From: JAUUSJ01 sp964439395
GTDB lineage: Bacteria > Bacillota > Clostridia > Lachnospirales > Lachnospiraceae
DNA: 64,000 bases
Reading direction: 5' to 3'
Assembly: GCA_964439395.1 (NCBI GenBank)
Contig: CAYTNV010000002.1
Span: 62,001 to 126,000 of the forward strand
How positions within the stretch are numbered: position 1 is the stretch's first letter; every line of letters begins with the position of its first letter. The notes under the pieces are model-generated. The model saw only the letters and a list, made by a program, of their open reading frames with translations, was not told the origin of the DNA and did no database searches. Position numbers and translations under genes: made by a program. This document shows, piece after piece, positions 1 through 7,671 of this stretch.

Positions 1-20
1 AGGCAGTATTGGAGGAATAA
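1..20 (+). CDS. C-terminal end of an upstream gene, probably minC
   Basis: The first bases read GCA GTA TTG GAG GAA TAA in one frame, giving a short tail Ala-Val-Leu-Glu-Glu and a stop two bases before the minD start. The ribosome binding site of minD (GGAGG) lies inside this tail, as expected for translationally coupled genes. In Firmicutes the gene before minD is usually minC, so that identity is inferred from position only. The fragment itself carries no diagnostic sequence. Confidence 0.35.
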
Positions 21-22
21 AA

Positions 23-814
23 ATGAGTGAGGTCATTGTAATTACATCTGGTAAGGGTGGCGTTGGAAAGACAACTACCACTGCAAATATAGGAGCTGGA
101 CTTGCAAAATTAGGGAAGAAAGTTGTCCTGGTTGATACAGATATCGGGCTTCGCAATTTGGATGTAGTAATGGGATTGGAAAATCGAATCGTCTATAATT
201 TAGTGGATGTTGTAGAGGGGAACTGCCGTATGAGACAGGCATTAATTAAAGATAAAAGATATCCGAATCTTTCTCTTATGCCGTCTGCACAGACGAGAGA
301 TAAGACCGCAGTCACACCAGAACAGATGAAGAAATTAATTGAGGAGCTAAAAGAGGAATTTGAGTATATTATATTGGACTGTCCAGCAGGAATTGAGAGA
401 GGATTTCAAAATGCCATTGCTGGAGCCACATCCGCTATTATCGTCACGACACCAGAAGTTTCGGCTATTCGAGATGCAGATCGAATTATTGGCTTATTAG
501 AGGCAAGTGAAATAAAAGATGTATCACTTATCGTAAATAAGATTCGAGTAAATATGGTGAGAAGAGGAGATATGATGTCGGTCGAGGATGTTATTGATAT
601 TTTGGCGATAGATTTAATAGGAATTGTTCCAGATGATGAAAATATTGTAGTGGCATCCAATGATGGAGAACCGCTGGTAGGTTCTTTCTCTAAAGCTGGA
701 ACGGCTTATATGAATATATGTGGAAGAATTTTGGGAGAAGATATTCCATTTTTAGATTTGGAGAGAGAAAATCTTTTTATTCGAGTAAAAAGACTTTTGA
801 AAAAAGAGTATTAG
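23..814 (+). CDS. minD: Septum site-determining ATPase MinD
   Basis: MinD is a membrane-associated ATPase that works with MinC to stop FtsZ assembling at wrong sites. The 263-residue protein opens with a deviant Walker A motif, GKGGVGKTT around residues 10-18, including the signature lysine at 11. It continues with the DTDIGLRNLD switch region and DCPAGIE, and ends in a basic amphipathic helix (NLFIRVKRLLKK) of the kind that anchors MinD to the membrane. The start has GGAGG eight bases upstream. It is followed by rodA after a 14-base gap, with no room for minE, which normally sits here in clostridial clusters that carry it. Family assignment is secure; how MinD is positioned in this cell is open. 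Confidence 0.97.
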   Translation: MSEVIVITSGKGGVGKTTTTANIGAGLAKLGKKVVLVDTDIGLRNLDVVMGLENRIVYNLVDVVEGNCRMRQALIKDKRYPNLSLMPSAQTRDKTAVTPEQMKKLIEELKEEFEYIILDCPAGIERGFQNAIAGATSAIIVTTPEVSAIRDADRIIGLLEASEIKDVSLIVNKIRVNMVRRGDMMSVEDVIDILAIDLIGIVPDDENIVVASNDGEPLVGSFSKAGTAYMNICGRILGEDIPFLDLERENLFIRVKRLLKKEY

Positions 815-828
815 AAGGACATTACGGT

Positions 829-1986
829 ATGAGGAAGAATAATAATAAAATCCAAAAGAGACTAAAACTATATATTGATGTCAAGAAATATAATTGGGAT
901 GACTATAATTGGTTTTTAGCAATTATTGTGTTTTCCATATGTTGTTTTGGAGTTATTTGTATTCACTGTGCCGACAGTAGCTTTACTGGAAAACAAATTT
1001 TAGGATTAATTATGGGAACTATTTTGATGATTGGATTTTCTTGTATTGATTATCATAAAATATGTGACTGGTACTGGGCAATCTATGGCATCTTGAATTT
1101 TTTATTAGTTTTAGTATTAGTGATTGGAAAAGAAGTAAATGGCTCAAAAAGATGGGTGGATTTAAAAGTTTTTACTTTTCAGCCTTCTGAGTTTGCTAAA
1201 GTATTAATTATTTTATTTGTGGCAGCCTACGTGGATGCTCATCGAAAGGAAATGGATGAAGCATTTATGTGGGTAAAATTACTCGTATTTTGCTGTGTTC
1301 CAGTTATACTTATTGTGACGGAACCAGATTTGTCTACAACAATTGATTTTATTTGTATTTTGGCAGCCATTGTATTTGTAGGAGGAATTAGTCTAAAATT
1401 TATTCGCAATGTTTTGATTATTATAATTCCAGTTATGGGTGTGGCCTTTTGGTATATACAGACACCAGGGCAAAAATTATTGAAGCCTTATCAGCTTACT
1501 AGAGTTATGACATTCTTGCATCCACAAAATTATGTGGATAGTTCAGGATATCAACAAAATAACTCTATTATGGCGATTGGATCAGGTAGATTGCTTGGAA
1601 AAGGTTTATTTAGTAATTCTGTCTCCGATGTAAATGGAAGTAGTACAGGTTTAATTTCTGAGCAGCAAACAGATTTTATTTTTTCGGTGGTAGGAGAATC
1701 GTTAGGTTTTGTTGGAAGTGTTATTGTTATTGCATTTTTAGCCTTAATAGTGTTACAATGTATATTAGTGGCAAAAAGGGCGAGGGATATTTCAGGCAAA
1801 TTGATTGCGACGGGGATGGCGGCTCTTGTATGCTTTCAGTCGTTTATCAATATCGGTGTTGCCACAGCGTTATTACCCAATACAGGGTTACCGTTGCCAT
1901 TTCTTAGCTATGGCTTAACCTCGTTAATTAGTAACATGATAGGAATAGGTGTAGTATTGAATATTAGTTTGCAAAGAAGACGTTAG
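829..1986 (+). CDS. rodA: Rod-shape peptidoglycan glycosyltransferase RodA (SEDS family)
   Basis: This polytopic membrane protein of the RodA/FtsW/SpoVE family polymerises glycan strands together with a class B penicillin-binding protein during elongation. About ten hydrophobic segments are visible, and the C-terminal part has the family signature LPNTGLPLPFLSYGLTS. The frame is open from 718, inside minD, but the start at 829 is preferred: AGAAGGA lies 9-16 bases upstream and the extra 37 residues would duplicate minD coding sequence. That gives 385 residues, normal for RodA. The place between minD and mgsA favours RodA over FtsW. It is probably cotranscribed with minD and mgsA. Confidence 0.93.
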   Translation: MRKNNNKIQKRLKLYIDVKKYNWDDYNWFLAIIVFSICCFGVICIHCADSSFTGKQILGLIMGTILMIGFSCIDYHKICDWYWAIYGILNFLLVLVLVIGKEVNGSKRWVDLKVFTFQPSEFAKVLIILFVAAYVDAHRKEMDEAFMWVKLLVFCCVPVILIVTEPDLSTTIDFICILAAIVFVGGISLKFIRNVLIIIIPVMGVAFWYIQTPGQKLLKPYQLTRVMTFLHPQNYVDSSGYQQNNSIMAIGSGRLLGKGLFSNSVSDVNGSSTGLISEQQTDFIFSVVGESLGFVGSVIVIAFLALIVLQCILVAKRARDISGKLIATGMAALVCFQSFINIGVATALLPNTGLPLPFLSYGLTSLISNMIGIGVVLNISLQRRR

Positions 1987-1996
1987 GAGGAAGAAA

Positions 1997-2392
1997 ATGA
2001 CAATAGGTTTAATTGCACATGATGCGAAGAAAAAATTGATGCAGAATTTTTGTATTGCGTATAGGGGTATTTTAAATAAGCACACACTTTGTGCTACTGC
2101 AACAACAGGAAGATTAATTGAGGAAGTAACAAATTTGGATGTACATAAATATTTAGCTGGTCATTTAGGCGGACAACAGCAGCTTGCATCTGAGATTGAG
2201 AATAATTTGATTGATATGGTAATTTTTCTTAGAGATCCTCAAAGACCGAAAAAACATGAGCCAGATATTTTCAATATTCTTCGCTTATGTGATGTTCATA
2301 ATATTCCAGTTGCAACTAATTTAGCAACTGCAGAATTGCTTGTGAAGGCTTTAGATAGGGGAGATCTGGGCTGGAGAGATATGTACAAATAA
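1997..2392 (+). CDS. mgsA: Methylglyoxal synthase
   Basis: MgsA converts dihydroxyacetone phosphate to methylglyoxal and phosphate, a bypass of lower glycolysis used when sugar phosphates accumulate. The 131-residue cytoplasmic protein starts with the typical IGLIAHDAKK. It contains ATATTGRLI near residue 35, a GGQQQLASEI stretch and the phosphate-site segment FLRDPQ around residues 74-79, then ends LGWRDMY. Length and motifs match the family. It follows rodA by 10 bases with a strong ribosome binding site (AGGAGG). The coupling of rodA and mgsA is common in Clostridia, though the reason is not known to me. Confidence 0.95.
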   Translation: MTIGLIAHDAKKKLMQNFCIAYRGILNKHTLCATATTGRLIEEVTNLDVHKYLAGHLGGQQQLASEIENNLIDMVIFLRDPQRPKKHEPDIFNILRLCDVHNIPVATNLATAELLVKALDRGDLGWRDMYK

Positions 2393-2403
2393 GGAAAGTT
2401 AAC

Positions 2404-3387
2404 ATGAAGAAAAAAATAATATATTTGATGATGGGAGTATTACTATCTTCTTTTGTATTGACGGGATGTAATTCTCCTATCTCATCCTTTTTCTCATATG
2501 ATAATTCTTATGAGACTGTGTATGAAAAGGATGAGTCATTACAATACGGAAATAAAGTAACTGGTATGGCAAAAAATTTGGTTGTGATATCAAAAGATGA
2601 GCAGACAGATAAAAAGTATAAGAGAAAAGATTTACACGGAGCTATCTGCATTAATTTAGATGCAGAGGAGTCACTGCAAAAATACAAAGTGTTTGAGAAA
2701 GTGTATCCAGCGAGCATTACAAAGGTTATGACGGCGTTGGTTGTCTTAGAAAATGCAGATTTGAATGATGTAGTGACAGTAGATGAGAATATTACATTTA
2801 AGGAAGATGACGCAGTTAAATTGGGACTAAAAAAGGGCTCAAAAGCGACTGTAGATCAGCTTTTTAATGCTTTGTTAGTGCACTCGACAAATGACGCAGC
2901 GATTATTTTGGCAAAACACGTGGCGGGTTCCGAAGAGGAATTTGTAGAGATGATGAATGCAGAAGCTAAAAAACTTGGAGCAACAGGGACGCATTTTTCT
3001 AATTCGCATGGATTGCATGAAAAAGATCATTATACAACTCCGTATGATCTTTACTTGATTTTTAAAAAAGCATGTACGTATGATAAGTTTATAGAAGTAG
3101 TTAGTCAATCGGAATGTGAGTTTATTTATACAGATGCAGATGGGGATGAGCATGTACAAGATATGGAAAGCTCCAACCAATATCTAACTGGTGAGAGAGA
3201 GATACCAGATGGAGTGAAGATGATTGGTGGAAAGACAGGTACAACGGATGCAGCGGGTTCTTGTTTAATTGTTCTTACAAAAAATAAAGATGGAGATAGG
3301 ATGATAACAGCGGTGCTCGGTGCAGATGATAAAGATGACTTATATCGCGATATGTCAGAATTGATATCAAAAACGAGCAAAAAATAG
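2404..3387 (+). CDS. D-alanyl-D-alanine carboxypeptidase lipoprotein (peptidase S11)
   Basis: This is a low-molecular-weight penicillin-binding protein that trims the terminal D-alanine of peptidoglycan stem peptides outside the cell. The three catalytic motifs are in order: SITK at residues 104-107 (Ser104 nucleophile), STN at 161-163, and KTG at 277-279 followed by TTDAAG. The N-terminus is a lipoprotein signal with lipobox LTGC (Cys22), so the enzyme is predicted to be lipid-anchored rather than held by the C-terminal amphipathic helix typical of PBP5. It is short (327 residues), lacking most of the C-terminal beta domain. It sits 11 bases after mgsA, so it closes the minD-rodA unit. Confidence 0.93.
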   Translation: MKKKIIYLMMGVLLSSFVLTGCNSPISSFFSYDNSYETVYEKDESLQYGNKVTGMAKNLVVISKDEQTDKKYKRKDLHGAICINLDAEESLQKYKVFEKVYPASITKVMTALVVLENADLNDVVTVDENITFKEDDAVKLGLKKGSKATVDQLFNALLVHSTNDAAIILAKHVAGSEEEFVEMMNAEAKKLGATGTHFSNSHGLHEKDHYTTPYDLYLIFKKACTYDKFIEVVSQSECEFIYTDADGDEHVQDMESSNQYLTGEREIPDGVKMIGGKTGTTDAAGSCLIVLTKNKDGDRMITAVLGADDKDDLYRDMSELISKTSKK

Positions 3388-3397
3388 CAAAAACTAG

Positions 3398-3426
3398 TTG
3401 TTATTTTAGTGAAAATACACTATAAT
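3398..3426 (+). promoter_or_regulatory. Housekeeping-type promoter before the 3.4 kb leader
   Basis: A -35 box TTGTTA at 3398-3403 and a perfect -10 box TATAAT at 3421-3426 are separated by 17 bases. This would start an RNA near 3433, in the gap after the carboxypeptidase gene. Confidence 0.75.
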
Positions 3427-3431
3427 GATAA

Positions 3432-3557
3432 AGTAAGAAGCGACCTCTCGAGTGCAAAGAAAATTGTATTTTTTGCTTTGTGGGTAATAGCTGGTCGGTG
3501 GCTAAGTCACGAGAACCAAGGGCAAATATAAAATTTAAGAAAGGAAAAGCTATTTAG
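3432..3557 (+). ncRNA. Candidate structured 5' leader or small RNA
   Basis: The RNA starting near 3433 can form CGACC (3441-3445) with GGTCG (3493-3497), enclosing a CAAAG/CTTTG hairpin (3455-3459 with 3476-3480). TCTCG (3446-3450) is complementary to CGAGA (3510-3514), which would cross the first stem as a pseudoknot. Further on, ACCTATAAA (3562-3570) can pair with TTTATAGGT (3585-3593), in competition with CGAGTT (3581-3586) pairing with AACTCG (3636-3641). A U-run follows a CATATAC/GTATATG hairpin at about 3728-3752. I recognise no known riboswitch consensus. The RNA may extend through the doubtful ORF at 3558 to about 3755. Pairings were found by eye. Confidence 0.45.
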
Positions 3558-3839
3558 ATGAAACCTATAAAACAGCATAAGCGAGTTTATAGGTATGTAC
3601 CGATGGCTAGTCGGGAATTTACGACTGTGGACTGTAACTCGTTAGTAGATATTGTAAGGATACAAATCGCAGAGGTACAGGATGAAACAGTAAGAGAAAA
3701 CTGTAAAGTTTCTCCAAATCATCTAGCATATACATATCCGTATATGTTTTTAGTAGCAGGACGACTGTATGGTAGAGATTATTTCAGGAGTAAAAGGAAA
3801 AGGAAAAACAAAAATTTTAATTCAAAAGGTAAACGATGA
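3558..3839 (+). CDS. Small ORF of unknown function, possibly not coding
   Basis: This 93-residue reading frame begins 11 bases after AAAGGAAA and overlaps the next gene by 71 bases. Residues 1-75 look protein-like, with a helical stretch around 25-47. The tail (RSKRKRKNKN) is merely the out-of-frame reading of the next gene's P-loop. Codon use is unlike neighbouring genes, with CGA, CGG, ACG and TCG instead of the AGA, ACA and TCT preferred nearby. The DNA under it forms several hairpins and a U-run after CATATAC/GTATATG. It may therefore be part of a structured leader rather than a gene. I do not recognise a family. Confidence 0.35.
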   Translation: MKPIKQHKRVYRYVPMASREFTTVDCNSLVDIVRIQIAEVQDETVRENCKVSPNHLAYTYPYMFLVAGRLYGRDYFRSKRKRKNKNFNSKGKR

Positions 3840-4185
3840 TATCAAATTGACACATGGTACAATTGTTTACCTTGATAAAAACAATAAGCATATGTATGAA
3901 TTAAGCAATCGTATTCGTCTTATTGTTGTTCCAGATTATAAGATTTCAAATTGTGATATGTTCTTAGGATTTATAGCAGGAATCGTATCTCAAGACCATG
4001 ATTTAGACAAGATTTATTTAGATAGTTTCTTAACAATTGCCAAAATTGACGGTAACTTAGAGCAAACTATTAAGAAATTACAGGCAATTTCTGAGGAGTT
4101 CCAAGTAGATTTCGTTATCAGTGCATCTATCGATAAAGAAGATTTGCCAGAGGATCTTCAATCTCTCGTATCAGTTTCTTTATAA
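3769..4185 (+). CDS. Small P-loop ATP-binding protein of unknown function
   Basis: A 138-residue cytoplasmic protein with a clear Walker A motif (GVKGKGKT, residues 7-14) at the very N-terminus, a hydrophobic strand at RIRLIVVPD, and another near the C-terminus (VDFVISASID) ending in an acidic turn. No second well-defined Walker B is obvious, and the protein is too short for a typical AAA+ or kinase fold. No membrane segment is present. The ribosome binding site is weak (GCAGGACG). The gene is followed by a terminator at 4260-4300, so it seems to be the sole or final gene of its transcript. Its function is unknown to me. Confidence 0.8.
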   Translation: MVEIISGVKGKGKTKILIQKVNDDIKLTHGTIVYLDKNNKHMYELSNRIRLIVVPDYKISNCDMFLGFIAGIVSQDHDLDKIYLDSFLTIAKIDGNLEQTIKKLQAISEEFQVDFVISASIDKEDLPEDLQSLVSVSL

Positions 4186-4259
4186 TTAAGAATAGCAGTG
4201 TGCGAAACTAAGTTTTTTAGTGAGAACTTGGTGAACAAATGCATAAAGAAAATAAATTA

Positions 4260-4300
4260 GGCTGTTTCAAATGAGGAGAACTTTTGAGACAGTCTTTTTT
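4260..4300 (+). terminator. Rho-independent terminator
   Basis: GGCTGTTTCAAA pairs with TTTTGAGACAGTC (one G-U pair) around a short loop, followed by six T. It ends the P-loop gene transcript. Confidence 0.85.
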
Positions 4301-4332
4301 ATTATACTTCACAAAACTTACACAGTTTATTC

Positions 4333-4361
4333 TTGAATTTTTTTTTAATACCTTATACAAT
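4333..4361 (+). promoter_or_regulatory. Promoter of the radical SAM gene leader
   Basis: TTGAAT at 4333-4338 and TACAAT at 4356-4361 are separated by 17 bases, giving a start near 4368, about 250 bases before the next start codon. This lies just after the terminator at 4260-4300. Confidence 0.7.
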
Positions 4362-4366
4362 AGAAT

Positions 4367-4612
4367 AGATTTTAAAATAAGACAGTTATGAGAAATTGCT
4401 GGTAGTATTAGTTTACTGGGAAAGTCACTGTCAAGCGATGAGATAAACAAATAAATTTGTTTGAGGCTTGGAATTTGACTGATTAAATCGTATGAGCACG
4501 CAGCACGGCTGTGGAGAGCGAATACGGTTGCGATTGTGGAAGTGCAAAGCACGGAACAATCGGATTTTCGTCTATCGTGGTGCCTGAGTATAGCAGGTAT
4601 ATTAGTTTAGGA
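4367..4612 (+). ncRNA. Candidate structured leader RNA before the radical SAM gene
   Basis: This roughly 250-base untranslated leader holds successive stems. GACAGT pairs with ACTGTC (about 4381-4432). AAACAAAT pairs with ATTTGTTT around 4450. A hairpin near 4530-4562 has CGATTGT and ACAATCG as outer strands and GTGC and GCAC as inner strands. It closes on AAA and carries an internal loop of GGAA facing GGA. Such purine-rich internal loops often bind ligand or protein. The region has no credible ORF and no T-box, SAM, purine, glycine or c-di-GMP consensus that I can see. What it senses, if anything, is unknown. Confidence 0.5.
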
Positions 4613-4619
4613 GGGAAGA

Positions 4620-5585
4620 ATGAGCGAATTATATAGAACTTATTCGGGATATCTAAAAGAAAAGTACGGAGAAAAAGTATATAAGCTTCCAGTTAAGCTT
4701 CCGATTAGTTGTCCTAATAGAGTGGATGGAAGTGGATGTAGTTTTTGTTCAGAAGTCGGAACGGGATTTGAGGGAGTATCAAGTGAAGCTACCGTTACAA
4801 AACAGTTAGCTTTTACTAGAGAGAAGATAGAACAAAAATATCATGCTAAAAAGTTTATTGCTTATTTTCAAAATTTTACAAATACATTTTTGCCTTTACA
4901 CCGGTTTAAGAAATATGTGGAGGAGGCAGCAAGGTTTGAAAATATTGTAGAGATTAGTATTTCGACCAGACCAGATTGTATAAGAGAAGATTATTTGGAA
5001 TTTCTAAAAAAAATACAACAACAGTATGGGATTTGTATTACAATAGAACTTGGATTACAGACAGTTAATTATCATACTTTAGAAAAGATAAATAGAGGAC
5101 ATGGCTTGGCAGAATTTATTAATGCAGTACTTATGATTTCTTCGTATCAGTTTCCAATTTGTGTACATATGATTTTAAATCTTCCGTGGGATACGCTGGA
5201 GGATGCAAAGGAGGGAGCGAAAGTCTTATCTGCTCTTCCAATTCATATTGTAAAATTACATTCTCTTTATATTCCGAAAAAAACAGTATTGTATGAACAA
5301 TATGAAAATGGTACAATAACTTTATGTGACAAAGAAGAATACATAGAAAGAGTAATACAATTTTTGGCTTTACTGCGTCCAAATATAGTAATAGAACGGT
5401 TATTTAGTAGAGTGCCAAAGGAGTATGCGGTATTTTCAAACTGGGATACGAGTTGGTGGAAATTAAGAGAGCAGTTAGAGGAAAGAATGAGAGAAGAAGA
5501 TTTATATCAGGGGAAAAATTTCCATTATTTATATGGTGCAGCATTAAAAAAACTGGAGGATGGTAAAGATGCCCAAGAAGGATAA
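4620..5585 (+). CDS. TIGR01212-type radical SAM protein (YhcC-like)
   Basis: A 321-residue radical S-adenosylmethionine protein of the YhcC/TIGR01212 family, whose substrate is not established. The cluster-binding cysteines are unusually spaced, as is typical for this family: Cys31, Cys40 and Cys43 in ISCPNRVDGSGCSFC. The usual downstream blocks follow: YFQNFTNTF, ISTRPDC, ELGLQTV and a SPASM-less C-terminus. The start has AGGAGGGAAG upstream. The gene overlaps the next one by 17 bases, so the two are translationally coupled. The family assignment is firm; a role in RNA or cofactor modification is only a guess from other radical SAM proteins. Confidence 0.9.
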   Translation: MSELYRTYSGYLKEKYGEKVYKLPVKLPISCPNRVDGSGCSFCSEVGTGFEGVSSEATVTKQLAFTREKIEQKYHAKKFIAYFQNFTNTFLPLHRFKKYVEEAARFENIVEISISTRPDCIREDYLEFLKKIQQQYGICITIELGLQTVNYHTLEKINRGHGLAEFINAVLMISSYQFPICVHMILNLPWDTLEDAKEGAKVLSALPIHIVKLHSLYIPKKTVLYEQYENGTITLCDKEEYIERVIQFLALLRPNIVIERLFSRVPKEYAVFSNWDTSWWKLREQLEERMREEDLYQGKNFHYLYGAALKKLEDGKDAQEG

Positions 5586-6957
5586 AGTAGTTGAGATTAA
5601 ATTAAAAAGAAGATTTTCTATCAATATTGGAATTATTATATTTCTCATGATTTTTATCTATGTAGTGGCAAATGTAGTTATCTATTTGAGAAAAGATACG
5701 CTGACAATATATAGAGTTCCTGAAAGTAAAATTAGTGAAAAGTTTTCAGGAACTGCGATTGCAATTCGAGAAGAGAGTTTAGTAGAGTCAGATTATGATG
5801 GATATGTCAGCTACTATGTGGGATCAGGAGAAAAAGTAAAAAATGGAGGTCTTGTATACAGTGTTGACGAAACTGGAAAAGTAAATGAATATGTAAAAGA
5901 GATGGTAGATAGTGAAGATTCTCTAAATCAATTGGAGTACTCTAAGATGGAGGATGAGATTTACCAGTATAAAAAAGAGGCGTCCGATACAAAATTTGGC
6001 GATATTTATCTCTTGAAATATGATTTGGAGAATACTGCTAGTGAGATTGGAAGCAGTATTTTAAAAGAGAATATGGAAGAGCTTCAACAAAAGCTTGGAG
6101 CAAAATGTTTTCAAAAAGGTTATAGTGATTCAAGTGGCATAATAACTTTTATAAAGGATGGATATGAATATATGACGGCAAAGCTGATTACCGAAAAAAG
6201 TTTTGACCTTAGTCAATATGAGCAGACAGAATTAAAGACGGAAGAAAAGGTAAAAAAAGGAGATTATATATATCGAATTGTAAAAAATAATGAGTGGCAG
6301 ATTGTTGTTCCGTTGTCTACAGAAAATTATGAGAAAATGAAAGAAAATAAAAAATTTGATTTATTAATTAAGAAAGATGGCTTGCTTATTCCATCTCAAG
6401 GAATCAATTTTATAGAGAAGAATGGAAAAACTTATCTTGTTATTTCACTTTCGTCCTATATGATACGCTATGTTAATGATAGGTTTTTAGATGTGGAGAT
6501 ACAGCTTAACTCGGAGGAAGGTCTAAAAATTCCTAATACAGCATTAGTGGAAAAAGAGTATTATAAAGTTCCACTTAAATTTAAACAGGATAAAAATAAT
6601 ACAAGTTCTTCTAAGTTTTTAGTAAATCCTTCTGATGGCAAGTCCGAGAAACAGACGATTACACTTAGTATAGGAATGGAAGATGAGGATTATTGTTATA
6701 TTCCAGCAGATGAGGTAAAACAAGGAACGATTCTTGCACTTTCAGAAGAAAAAGATACGTATTTATTGGAAAAGAAGACAAAGTTAAATGGAGTATATTG
6801 TGTTAATAAAGGATATGCTAGTTTTAAACCTATTACAATCAAAAAGAAAAATACAGAATATTGTATTGTAAAAAATAATATGACAGGAAGTATTTCAGCC
6901 TATGACCGTATTGTTTTAAATAGTGATACAATTGAAGAAAATCAGATTATATATTAA
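5569..6957 (+). CDS. HlyD-like membrane-anchored protein
   Basis: A roughly 462-residue protein with a short basic cytoplasmic N-terminus, one membrane segment (about residues 17-40) and a long extracellular part. The segment just after the membrane (FSGTAIAIREE through SGEKVKNGGLVYSVDE) resembles the barrel-sandwich/lipoyl-like half motif of HlyD-type adaptor proteins, with a coiled-coil-like middle region (about 95-175) and a later beta-rich part. I prefer the start at 5569 over 5560, because GGAGG lies nine bases before 5569 but touches 5560. No transporter gene is adjacent. Its place directly before yggS-sepF suggests an envelope or division role, which is an inference. Confidence 0.72.
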   Translation: MPKKDKVVEIKLKRRFSINIGIIIFLMIFIYVVANVVIYLRKDTLTIYRVPESKISEKFSGTAIAIREESLVESDYDGYVSYYVGSGEKVKNGGLVYSVDETGKVNEYVKEMVDSEDSLNQLEYSKMEDEIYQYKKEASDTKFGDIYLLKYDLENTASEIGSSILKENMEELQQKLGAKCFQKGYSDSSGIITFIKDGYEYMTAKLITEKSFDLSQYEQTELKTEEKVKKGDYIYRIVKNNEWQIVVPLSTENYEKMKENKKFDLLIKKDGLLIPSQGINFIEKNGKTYLVISLSSYMIRYVNDRFLDVEIQLNSEEGLKIPNTALVEKEYYKVPLKFKQDKNNTSSSKFLVNPSDGKSEKQTITLSIGMEDEDYCYIPADEVKQGTILALSEEKDTYLLEKKTKLNGVYCVNKGYASFKPITIKKKNTEYCIVKNNMTGSISAYDRIVLNSDTIEENQIIY

Positions 6958-6966
6958 GGAGGTAGT

Positions 6967-7659
6967 ATGTTAAAAGAAAATTTAAAAAGAGTAGAGGAGA
7001 ATATACAAAAAGCTTGCGACAGAGTCGGAAGAAAGAGAGAAGATGTAACATTAATTGCTGTAAGCAAGACCAAACCTTTAGAAGATATAGAAGAAATTTT
7101 GGAAGAAAATGTAATTGATTTTGGAGAAAATAAGGTTCAGGAGCTTTGTGATAAGTACGAAAAAATTTCTCGTCCAGTAAATTGGCATTTAATTGGACAT
7201 TTGCAAACAAATAAGGTAAAATATGTGGTAGATAAAGTTGCATTCATTCATTCTGTGGATTCCTATAAGTTAGCTGAGCAAATTAATAAGGAAGCAAAAA
7301 AGAAAAATAAAATAGTTCCGATTTTGCTTCAAGTAAATATAGCAAAAGAAGACACAAAATTTGGACTTGCAAAAGAAGAAGTACTTCCGTTGATAGAGCA
7401 GATAAAAGATATGGAGGGAATTCAGATAAGAGGACTTATGACGATAGCTCCTTTTGTGACAAATCCAGAGGAAAATAGAGTGCATTTTAAAAATTTATAT
7501 CAATTATATGTTGACATAAAGAGAAAAAGCATTAATAATGTAATTATGGACACTCTATCAATGGGAATGACAGGGGATTACCAGGTAGCCATTGAGGAGG
7601 GCGCTACGATGATTCGTGTTGGAACAGGAATTTTTGGCGAGAGAAATTATAAGATTTAG
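6967..7659 (+). CDS. yggS: PLP homeostasis protein, YggS/YlmE family
   Basis: A 230-residue single-domain pyridoxal-phosphate-binding protein with an alanine-racemase-like barrel. The PLP lysine is in IAVSKTKP (about residue 36), followed by FGENKVQE, WHLIGHLQTNK, GLMTIAP and the C-terminal SMGMTGDYQVAIEEGATMIRVGTGIFG region. These are family signatures. The family helps keep vitamin B6 and amino acid pools balanced and is not a known enzyme. It is the ylmE equivalent at the head of the ylm division cluster and is followed by sepF after 12 bases. It has a strong ribosome binding site (AGGAGG). Confidence 0.95.
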   Translation: MLKENLKRVEENIQKACDRVGRKREDVTLIAVSKTKPLEDIEEILEENVIDFGENKVQELCDKYEKISRPVNWHLIGHLQTNKVKYVVDKVAFIHSVDSYKLAEQINKEAKKKNKIVPILLQVNIAKEDTKFGLAKEEVLPLIEQIKDMEGIQIRGLMTIAPFVTNPEENRVHFKNLYQLYVDIKRKSINNVIMDTLSMGMTGDYQVAIEEGATMIRVGTGIFGERNYKI

Positions 7660-7671
7660 CGGAGGATAGAT

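Noticed and set aside
4217..4552. A 111-residue minus-strand ORF
   Set aside because: It lies over the terminator and the structured leader of the radical SAM gene, has no ribosome binding site and no family resemblance; long chance ORFs are common in this AT-rich DNA.
5560..5568. Earlier ATG at 5560 as the start of the HlyD-like gene
   Set aside because: The ribosome binding site GGAGG directly touches that ATG; the ATG at 5569 has correct spacing.
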